From: Dehalococcoidales bacterium
GTDB lineage: Bacteria; Chloroflexota; Dehalococcoidia; Dehalococcoidales; Fen-1064
DNA: 5,596 bases
Assembly (NCBI GenBank): GCA_030667735.1
Contig: DAOUVG010000120.1
Span: 1 to 5,596 of the forward strand
Direction of reading: 5' to 3'
Position 1 is the stretch's first letter, and the number at the start of each line of letters is the position of its first letter. Both the position numbers and the translations under genes were made by a program. Below the pieces are notes generated by a model. It worked only from the letters and a program-made list of their open reading frames with translations. It searched no databases and was not told where the DNA came from. Shown here in pieces: positions 1-4,994 of the stretch.

Positions 1-12
1 CCCCGTTCCAAA

Positions 13-60
13 GGGGTTCCGTCCCTTCTGAGGGACGCCCCCTCTTGGACTCCCTTTTTT
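13..60 (+). terminator. G/C-rich hairpin with trailing T-run, terminator-like or dispersed repeat
   Basis: GTCCCT (21-26) pairs perfectly with AGGGAC (31-36) around the loop TCTG. Outside this stem, GGGG (13-16) can pair with CCCC (38-41) across a small internal loop. A run of six T lies at 55-60, about 14 bases past the outer stem. That is too far for a textbook intrinsic terminator, so this may instead be a decayed terminator or one copy of a G/C-rich intergenic repeat. It could only act on a gene to the left of the window. Confidence 0.35.
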
Positions 61-100
61 CATCACCCTGCTAGACTCGATCCGGGATACGTGTTTGCCC

Positions 101-126
101 CCTGGATTCCAGCCTGCGCTGGAACG
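101..126. repeat. Short palindromic intergenic element
   Basis: TTCCAGC (107-113) and GCTGGAA (118-124) form a perfect 7-bp stem around the 4-base loop CTGC, within the context CTGGA...AACGACA. The shape and wording closely resemble the small dispersed palindromes of the type TGGATTCC...GGAATGACA found in many copies between genes of numerous environmental bacteria. Only one copy lies in this window, so calling it a repeat rests on resemblance, not on copies seen here. Confidence 0.4.
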
Positions 127-174
127 ACATCAACATCCATCATACGTAAAGATATATACGAGACACTACACTAG

Positions 175-208
175 AAGAGGTCGGCACTACCGGCCTCTTT
201 TGCTTTTT
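175..208 (+). terminator. Rho-independent terminator, rightward
   Basis: AAGAGGTCGG (175-184) pairs with CCGGCCTCTT (190-199) over ten pairs, one of them G-U, around the five-base loop CACTA. The stem runs directly into a T-rich tail (TTTT, GC, TTTTT, ending near 207). Stem, small loop and immediate T-tract are the classic intrinsic terminator layout for the plus strand. On the minus strand no T-tract follows the stem, so it should not terminate the transporter transcript efficiently. It most likely ends a rightward gene that lies off the left edge. Confidence 0.75.
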
Positions 209-267
209 CAGGTGAAGAAACGAAAAGCACTGGCTCTTCAGACCCTGACAATCATACCAGGGAAGTC

Positions 268-1545
268 TTAGTGGCTGACGTCTTGTGCCTGCCTGCTACG
301 TACCGGAGACATCACCAGCGTCGCAAAGAGTGCAGCAACGGGTATCGCGGACATGGCAAGCCATATACCCTGGTAGCTACCCCAAGTGTCAAAAACCCAG
401 CCTGCCAGGGCCGGGCCTCCGATGCTCCCTGCCATGTTAATGCCAATAACCAGGCCAAAGACGGTGCCGAAGCTGCGACGACCGAAGTACTCCTGAATCA
501 GCGAAGGTCTCATTACATTGAGCCCGCCGTATCCAATCCCGAAGAGAACCAGAAAGGGTATCAGTAACCACGTGCCGGCGGTGGCGGTGTATCCAAAACA
601 GAACATTCCCAGGCCCATCATGGCGAAACCGACCGCCGTGGTCGTTTTCCGGTTGAACCGGTCACCAAACCAGCCGAAACTGAGTCGGCCGAGAATGCTG
701 GCCAGCGGGATGGCGGTTGCCACGATACTTGAAGTTGACCGTGATACGCCGATACTGCTCAGGTAGGGCATAACGTGAGTGATAATGGCCGTCACCAGAA
801 AGACATGGCATGTGAAGGCGAGGGACACAATCCAGAAGGTGACGCTTCTGAGTATTTGCCTGACACCGATGTCTGCAACGTCAGGCTCCGATGGGATAAT
901 AGCAGGAACACCATGAGCAGACAGGTTCCGGTCTGCTGTCTCTCCGTCCGGCAGATAGCCGTATTGCTCCGGTTTGTGGCGGAAGACTCCTGCGAGCAGT
1001 ACCGGTATAAAGAGCATCCCCGCGGCAAGGAGCATAATTGTCGGGCGCCAGTCGTAGGTTTCAATCAGCTTGACCAGTGCCGGTACCATCAGGCCACCGA
1101 AGCCGAAGCCGCAGATGGCAATACCACTGGCGATACTCACTCTACGCCGGAACCAGTTAGCCACCGCCGTCATAAGGACAGTCATGGTGCAGGTGCTCAT
1201 GCCAATGGCGATAAGAACAAAGGCACCGTAGAACATACCGAGGGAAGTAGTCTGGCTGAGCATGAGAAGCCCCAGAGAGCCCAGAATTGCCCCGCTAAAT
1301 ATCAGTCTCCTCGGACCCCAGCGGTCGGTCAGGATGCCAACCAGTGGGGCCAGAAAGCCCATCTCCAGGCCACGCAGTGAGGCGGCCAGCGATATATGTG
1401 TGTAACTCCAACCCATCTCGTTGGCTACCGGTTCGAAGATGGCCGTGAACCCGTAGAATACTCCTCCACCAACGTACAGCGCGATAATGAATGAGGCAGC
1501 GACAATCCACCACCCGTAGAAAATGGCAGGACGTCTGGTCCTCAT
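268..1545 (-). CDS. MFS transporter, oxalate/formate or monocarboxylate antiporter type
   Basis: This 425-residue inner-membrane protein has about twelve hydrophobic helices in two groups of six: roughly 10-35, 50-72, 80-99, 103-126, 137-160, 167-188, then 236-258, 270-290, 302-322, 325-345, 360-384 and 392-413. A cytoplasmic loop (about 189-235) separates the halves. The MFS loop 2-3 motif is clear (GILTDRWGPRR, 70-80), with its degenerate second copy GRLSFGWFGDRFNRK at 286-300. The opening FYGWW (9-13) and the segment KPEQYGYLPDG after helix 6 (191-201) are typical of OFA/monocarboxylate-porter relatives, which move oxalate, formate, lactate or similar organic acids. The ATG is fixed by an in-frame TAA two codons upstream, although its Shine-Dalgarno match is weak. 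The gene is divergent from the alcohol dehydrogenase/AOR pair, suggesting that it carries their acid substrate or product; this is inference. The substrate and direction are not determinable, and many relatives in anaerobe genomes are uncharacterised. Confidence 0.87.
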   Translation of the reverse strand: MRTRRPAIFYGWWIVAASFIIALYVGGGVFYGFTAIFEPVANEMGWSYTHISLAASLRGLEMGFLAPLVGILTDRWGPRRLIFSGAILGSLGLLMLSQTTSLGMFYGAFVLIAIGMSTCTMTVLMTAVANWFRRRVSIASGIAICGFGFGGLMVPALVKLIETYDWRPTIMLLAAGMLFIPVLLAGVFRHKPEQYGYLPDGETADRNLSAHGVPAIIPSEPDVADIGVRQILRSVTFWIVSLAFTCHVFLVTAIITHVMPYLSSIGVSRSTSSIVATAIPLASILGRLSFGWFGDRFNRKTTTAVGFAMMGLGMFCFGYTATAGTWLLIPFLVLFGIGYGGLNVMRPSLIQEYFGRRSFGTVFGLVIGINMAGSIGGPALAGWVFDTWGSYQGIWLAMSAIPVAALFATLVMSPVRSRQAQDVSH

Positions 1546-1547
1546 AC

Positions 1548-1575
1548 TTTACCGGTCACCACGGCTTCACCGGTC
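1548..1575. repeat. Pair of TTYACCGGTC direct repeats next to transporter start
   Basis: TTTACCGGTC (1548-1557) and TTCACCGGTC (1566-1575) are ten-base direct repeats offset by 18 bases, each containing the palindrome ACCGGT. They sit within 30 bases of the transporter start codon, where a bound protein could block translation initiation or transcription elongation. ACCGGT also occurs elsewhere in this G/C-rich window, for example just before the AOR start, so chance is a real alternative. Confidence 0.25.
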
Positions 1576-1611
1576 CTTTCACGGCAGAAGTACGTTCGAA
1601 GCAGGGGCTTG

Positions 1612-1645
1612 CAGTCGCCGACTTGCCTCCGAAGTTGAGCGACTG
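1612..1645 (-). promoter_or_regulatory. Hairpin at the start of the predicted transporter leader
   Basis: CAGTCGC (1612-1618) and GCGACTG (1639-1645) form a perfect 7-bp stem. Inside it, ACTT (1621-1624) pairs with AAGT (1632-1635) across a 2/3-base internal loop. In the leftward transcript the apical loop reads CGGAGGC, which contains a GGAGG Shine-Dalgarno-like core. The structure would begin a few bases after the start point predicted from the leftward promoter. It may stabilise the mRNA 5' end or take part in leader control. No T-run follows, so it is not a terminator. Confidence 0.4.
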
Positions 1646-1654
1646 TCCATACCT

Positions 1655-1683
1655 AATATACAGAGTCCGAGTCGTTCCGACAA
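1655..1683 (-). promoter_or_regulatory. Sigma-70-type promoter for the MFS transporter
   Basis: Read on the minus strand, TTGTCG (1683-1678) matches the -35 consensus at four of six positions. TATATT (1660-1655) matches the -10 consensus at five of six. The spacer is exactly 17 bases. The predicted start point is near 1648, giving a leader of about 100 bases before the transporter ATG. No better pair was seen on this strand in the gap. Confidence 0.55.
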
Positions 1684-1697
1684 CCGGCAGGCATGCT

Positions 1698-1712
1698 GGT
1701 ATTGCGAATACC
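1698..1712. promoter_or_regulatory. Operator-like inverted repeat GGTATT-GCG-AATACC
   Basis: This is a perfect 6-bp inverted repeat with a 3-base centre. It occupies exactly the position a -35 element would have for the TATAAT at 1721-1726 (17-base spacing). A dimeric regulator bound here would overlap RNA polymerase at the rightward promoter, and the site ends 15 bases upstream of the leftward -35 element. No regulator gene lies in the window, so the binding protein is unknown. The symmetry and position are seen directly; the function is inference. Confidence 0.5.
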
Positions 1713-1717
1713 GCATT

Positions 1718-1726
1718 TGCTATAAT
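1718..1726 (+). promoter_or_regulatory. Extended -10 promoter for the adh-aor operon
   Basis: TGCTATAAT is a perfect TATAAT hexamer (1721-1726) preceded by the TGn extended -10 motif. The sequence at the -35 position (GGTATT, 1698-1703) is a poor match to consensus, as is common for extended -10 promoters, and is part of a perfect inverted repeat. The start point should be near 1733, giving a leader of about 77 bases to the dehydrogenase ATG. Confidence 0.6.
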
Positions 1727-1795
1727 GGCATGATGCAGGGGCACTGGCTCTAAGGCTCTTCTCCGTATGTATGCCAGATATCCCTCCGGCAAATT

Positions 1796-1802
1796 AAGGG
1801 GG
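1796..1802 (+). promoter_or_regulatory. Ribosome binding site of the alcohol dehydrogenase
   Basis: AAGGGGG lies seven bases before the ATG at 1810. This purine-rich site decides the start. The internal in-frame ATG at 1855 (residue 16) has no comparable sequence before it, and no other ATG, GTG or TTG lies near the point where the conserved fold begins. Confidence 0.6.
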
Positions 1803-1809
1803 TTAGCGG

Positions 1810-3069
1810 ATGACTTACTGGTTTAATGCACCCGGATTGAGAAATCTTGCCCCGATGGGCAGTACCAGCACCGCCAGGAGTCTATCCGGTACGTTCCTCA
1901 TCCCCAAGCTCTTCATAGGGGTCAACGCAATACCGGAGAGGGGAGGCGGCATCATCAGGTACATATTACCCTACTGTACAACGAAGCGGGCTTTCATTAT
2001 TGGCGATAGATATGTCAGTCACCTGTCAGAAAGGGTAGCCACGGCCATGCAGAATGGCGGGTTCACTACGGAAACGTGGAACAGGACCGAACCTGAGGTG
2101 CCACTGACCAATGTGGAAGAGTGTGCCAGTGCCATGACTGCGTTTGAGCCGGACTTGATTGTGGCCGTCGGTGGAGGTTCGGTGATGGATATGGCCAAGG
2201 TGGCCTGGATACGCTACGAGCGTCCCGACATCACCGACCTGAGGACGCTATCTCCGATGGTCCCACTCGGGCTCAGGAAAAAGGCGCGTCTTCTTGCCGT
2301 GCCAACGACCAGTGGCACCGGTGCCGAATGCACTGCTGCTGCCGTGCTGACTGACGAAGTAGAGCACCGGAAATTCCCAGTATCTTCCCGTGAGATAGTA
2401 CCGGACTTCGCCGCGATAGACCCGACATTCACAATGGGCATGCCGCCGAAACTGACCGCCGGTACCGGACTGGATGCGCTGGCCCATGCCATGGATAATA
2501 TCATCGCCGGCGTCTCCAACGACATAACCGACGCACTCGCCATAAGGGCAATCGAGCTGGTCTTCAAGTACCTTCCCCGGGCCTACAAAAATCCCAGGGA
2601 TAGAGAGGCCCGTCTGAAGATGCATATTGCCGCCACAACTTCCGGCATGGCTTTTGGGAATGGTGCCTGTCACCTGACGCACAACCTGGGGCATGCACTG
2701 GGCCAGGTATTCAAGATACACCATGGTGTTGCTGTTGGCATATTCATCATTCCAACGCTGCAATTCTGTGCTCCGGTGACGAACAAATACCTCGAGGTAT
2801 GTAAAGCGCTGGAGATAAAAGGCAAGACTGATGAGGAGAGCCTGGCAAATCTTATCAGCAGGGTCAGGCAGTTATTGGCGGAGCTTGATCTGCCCGACAA
2901 CCTGGAGGGGTTGGGTATTACACGCGAGCAATTCCAGAGTAACCTGGACCGGATGACCACGGATGCCTATGAAGACCCGTCGGTTTTTGGCAGCCCGCGG
3001 TGGATAACCCGGGAAGAATGCCGGCGGATGTACGAATATACCTTCGAAGGCAAGGACATTGATTTCTAG
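1810..3069 (+). CDS. Iron-containing (group III) alcohol dehydrogenase
   Basis: This 419-residue cytoplasmic enzyme should interconvert an alcohol and an aldehyde or ketone with NAD(H) or NADP(H). The N-terminal nucleotide-binding domain shows AFIIGD (61-66), the hallmark GGGSVMDMAK (121-130) and PTTSGTGAE (165-173). The helical domain carries all four expected metal ligands: Asp222 and His226 in GLDALAHA, His291 in THNLGHALG, and His305 in HHG, with the same 14-residue His-His spacing as FucO. His295 is also conserved. Length is slightly above the usual 380-400 because about 28 residues precede the first predicted strand (FLIPKLFIG, 29-37). The gene is first in an operon with the AOR-type enzyme 13 bases downstream, so its aldehyde is probably shared with that enzyme. 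Family membership is secure; the physiological alcohol and cofactor preference are not known. Confidence 0.92.
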   Translation: MTYWFNAPGLRNLAPMGSTSTARSLSGTFLIPKLFIGVNAIPERGGGIIRYILPYCTTKRAFIIGDRYVSHLSERVATAMQNGGFTTETWNRTEPEVPLTNVEECASAMTAFEPDLIVAVGGGSVMDMAKVAWIRYERPDITDLRTLSPMVPLGLRKKARLLAVPTTSGTGAECTAAAVLTDEVEHRKFPVSSREIVPDFAAIDPTFTMGMPPKLTAGTGLDALAHAMDNIIAGVSNDITDALAIRAIELVFKYLPRAYKNPRDREARLKMHIAATTSGMAFGNGACHLTHNLGHALGQVFKIHHGVAVGIFIIPTLQFCAPVTNKYLEVCKALEIKGKTDEESLANLISRVRQLLAELDLPDNLEGLGITREQFQSNLDRMTTDAYEDPSVFGSPRWITREECRRMYEYTFEGKDIDF

Positions 3070-3073
3070 GAGG
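3068..3073 (+). promoter_or_regulatory. Shine-Dalgarno of AOR overlapping the adh stop codon
   Basis: A perfect AGGAGG overlaps the last two bases of the dehydrogenase TAG (3067-3069) and sits nine bases before the ATG at 3083. It fixes that ATG as the AOR start in preference to the in-frame TTG at 3059, which lies inside the dehydrogenase reading frame. It also implies that the two genes are translated from one message with likely coupling. Confidence 0.85.
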
Positions 3074-3082
3074 ACCGGTAGT

Positions 3083-4909
3083 ATGTTTGGTTATCACGGG
3101 AGATTCCTCAGTGTAAACCTGAGTACCGGAGAGATAGGAGACCTGCCGATAAGTGAGGAGCAGACGAAGGATTTCATCGGTGGTGCAGGTCTCAGCGCAA
3201 GTCTTATCTACGACCATATCAGGAGCGATATAGACCCACTCGGTCCGGAGAACCCGCTGGTATTTGCTGTTGGTCCATTCGTCGGAACATCGATTCCAAT
3301 GGTGAGCCGGAGCTCAATCTGCGGAGTCTCACCGCAGACCGGTTTCTGGGGCGAGGCCACTACCGGTGGCATCTTCCCGGTCCGGTTGAAGGCCTCCGGG
3401 TATGACGGTATATTTATCACAGGTAAATCGGACAAACACGTGTACCTCTATATCAATGACGGCAGAGCGGAGGTCAGGGATGCCTCGCACCTCTGGGGAA
3501 AAGACAGCTACCAAACACAGGATGTGCTCAAGTCGGAGATTGGTGAGAAGGGACTGAGTATTACCTGTATTGGAGCAGCTGGCGAGAAGCTGGTGAAGTA
3601 TGCCGCGGTAATGAATGATGAAGGCCGTGCCGCGGGTCGATGTGGTATGGGTGCAATAATGGGTTCTAAAAACCTGAAGGCGGTGGCGGTTACAGGCAAC
3701 AAGAGGGCGGAAGTAGCTGACGAAACCAGACTTGGTGACCTTGCCGGGCAGGCGCGCACGCTTATCAAGGCAAGGCGGGCATCTATGATGGAGTATGGCA
3801 CGCTGGGCTACATGGAGACTGGCCAGGTCATTGGGGATGTCCCGGCGGACTACTTCAGCAAGAGTGTCTTTCCTTCCAATAAGGTGAGTGGTCCGGCATT
3901 CCGGCAGGCATACGCCATTGAGAGTGTTGCCTGCTACGGTTGCCCAATAGGTTGCGGGCGACGGCTAAGGAATTTTAATGCGGAGATTGAGTCTGTTGAT
4001 GGTCCGGAGTACGAGACGGCAACCGCCTTCGGGCCGCTGTGCCGTAATTATGACCTTGATTCGATTGTCTACGCCAACCACCTGTGTAACCTGCACGGCG
4101 TAGACACAATATCCGCCGGGGTCACAATCGCCTACGCGATGCACCTGTATGAGCAGGGCGTCCTGACCGAAGAAAAGGCCGGGATGAAGATTGAGTGGGG
4201 TGATGGCGATACAATCGTGAAACTGGTTGAGAAGATATGTAACCGGGAGGGCATCGGGGAACTGCTGGCCGAAGGTTCTCTACGGGTATGCCGTGAGCTT
4301 GGTGGCGACCCTGAAGAGGTTGCCCACGTGAAAGGACTGGAAATACCGATGCATGACCCCAGGGCGATGACCGGCATGGCAATCAACTATGCTACCGGCG
4401 CCAGGGGGGCCTGTCATCTTCGCGGAGACTACTTCACCGTTGACATCGGTGCGGCGGTGCCCGAGTTGAATATCCAGCCCGGGGACAGGTTTCAGTCCGA
4501 AGGAAAAGCGGAAATGGCAGCCAGGTTCCAGAACTATAAAGACCTGTTCGACTCTCTGCTGTTGTGCAAGTTCTGCGGGGTTTCGGCAACACAGATAGCT
4601 GATATGCTCAACAGCGTCACCGGATGGGATTATACTCCGGACGACCTGAATACGGTCGGTGAGCGGTCGATAGACATAAAGAGGGCGATCAGCAACAAAC
4701 TGGGTGTGACCAGGGAGCACGACCATATGCCGCGCATAAGTATCCAGGCTCTCAATGAGGGCAGCACCGCCGGGAAGTCGCCTGACATGGAAATCCTGCT
4801 CAGGGAGTATTACGATTACTGGCAATGGGACTGGGGAAGCGGCAAACCGCAGAAGGCCAAGCTCATTGAGCTGGGGCTTGACGATATTGCCAGAGACCTG
4901 TGGTCCTGA
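3083..4909 (+). CDS. aor: Aldehyde:ferredoxin oxidoreductase family tungsten enzyme
   Basis: This 608-residue cytoplasmic enzyme should oxidise an aldehyde to a carboxylic acid with ferredoxin, or reduce the acid in reverse, using a tungsten bis-pterin cofactor and one 4Fe-4S cluster. The N-terminal domain starts GYHGRFLSVNLSTGEI (3-18) and includes FIGGAGL (31-37) and GRCGMGAIMGSKNLKA (185-200). The cluster ligands are Cys284, Cys287 and Cys291 (CxxCxxxC) plus Cys495. Glu309 in GPEYET lies 18 residues after the third Cys, as Glu313 does in Pyrococcus furiosus AOR. His445 in RGACHLRG matches its active-site His448. The pterin motifs are altered: NLHGVD (336-341) and DSLLLC (490-495) instead of DxxGLD and DxxGLC. 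Length fits single-subunit AORs. The paired alcohol dehydrogenase suggests an acid/aldehyde/alcohol route. No ferredoxin-like partner subunit or cofactor gene is in the window. The family also contains FOR, GAPOR and BamB, so the substrate is uncertain. Confidence 0.92.
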   Translation: MFGYHGRFLSVNLSTGEIGDLPISEEQTKDFIGGAGLSASLIYDHIRSDIDPLGPENPLVFAVGPFVGTSIPMVSRSSICGVSPQTGFWGEATTGGIFPVRLKASGYDGIFITGKSDKHVYLYINDGRAEVRDASHLWGKDSYQTQDVLKSEIGEKGLSITCIGAAGEKLVKYAAVMNDEGRAAGRCGMGAIMGSKNLKAVAVTGNKRAEVADETRLGDLAGQARTLIKARRASMMEYGTLGYMETGQVIGDVPADYFSKSVFPSNKVSGPAFRQAYAIESVACYGCPIGCGRRLRNFNAEIESVDGPEYETATAFGPLCRNYDLDSIVYANHLCNLHGVDTISAGVTIAYAMHLYEQGVLTEEKAGMKIEWGDGDTIVKLVEKICNREGIGELLAEGSLRVCRELGGDPEEVAHVKGLEIPMHDPRAMTGMAINYATGARGACHLRGDYFTVDIGAAVPELNIQPGDRFQSEGKAEMAARFQNYKDLFDSLLLCKFCGVSATQIADMLNSVTGWDYTPDDLNTVGERSIDIKRAISNKLGVTREHDHMPRISIQALNEGSTAGKSPDMEILLREYYDYWQWDWGSGKPQKAKLIELGLDDIARDLWS

Positions 4910-4920
4910 ACGAGTACTGC

Positions 4921-4968
4921 CCTCACAGGCGGCCTTTATCCTATTCTTAAGGTCTTATTACTGTGAGG
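4921..4968 (+). other. Imperfect hairpin between AOR and dapF
   Basis: CCTCACAG (4921-4928) and CTGTGAGG (4961-4968) are perfect 8-bp inverted repeats. Within them, GGCCTT (4931-4936) pairs with AAGGTC (4949-4954) with one G-U, around a 12-base loop. Together they make a 48-base composite hairpin with an asymmetric internal loop. No T-tract follows, so it is not a standard intrinsic terminator. It may still mark the 3' end of the adh-aor message, protect it from decay, or act as an operator for dapF. Confidence 0.4.
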
Positions 4969-4994
4969 TCTGAAATACCATACTTGAGGCGACG

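Larger units (their letters stand above)
1..267. other. Non-coding left-edge region with hairpins
   Basis: I see no credible gene in this stretch: short open frames lack a start with a ribosome binding site and resemble no family I know. It contains three inverted repeats, listed separately: a G/C-rich hairpin followed by a T-run, a short palindrome, and a clear intrinsic terminator pointing right. The terminator implies that a rightward gene ends just outside the left edge and converges on the leftward transporter gene. No tRNA or rRNA signature was found. Confidence 0.6.
1546..1809. promoter_or_regulatory. Divergent intergenic control region
   Basis: This 264-base gap separates the leftward transporter from the rightward dehydrogenase and must hold both start signals. 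Overlapping open frames here are short, lack family resemblance and appear on both strands, so I treat it as non-coding. It contains a promoter candidate in each direction, an operator-like inverted repeat, a leader hairpin for the leftward transcript and a pair of TTYACCGGTC direct repeats by the transporter start. All are listed separately. The shared region would allow common control of transporter and enzymes. Confidence 0.7.

Noticed and set aside
240..268. Weak hairpin CCCTG/CAGGG next to the transporter stop codon
   Set aside because: It has only a five-pair stem with a ten-base loop and no T-run on the minus strand, so it cannot be supported as a terminator.
775..1380. A 201-codon plus-strand open frame inside the transporter gene
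   Set aside because: It is antisense to a clear MFS protein, with a charged, low-order composition and no family resemblance; it is a shadow of the real gene.
227..1751. Direct repeat GCACTGGCTCT at 227-237 and 1741-1751 flanking the transporter gene
   Set aside because: An 11-base match is expected a few times by chance in a window this long. There are no terminal inverted repeats or mobility genes, so it does not support an insertion.
1491..1792. Several overlapping open frames of 76-80 codons in the divergent gap, on both strands
   Set aside because: They overlap each other and the promoter signals, lack ribosome binding sites and show no recognisable protein features.
3059..3082. Upstream TTG start that would add eight residues to the AOR
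   Set aside because: It lies within the end of the dehydrogenase gene and before the strong AGGAGG. Family members begin close to the GYHGR motif, matching the ATG at 3083.
4280..4825. A 181-codon minus-strand open frame inside the AOR gene
   Set aside because: It is antisense to conserved AOR motifs, including the active-site region, and has no independent start signal or recognisable domain.
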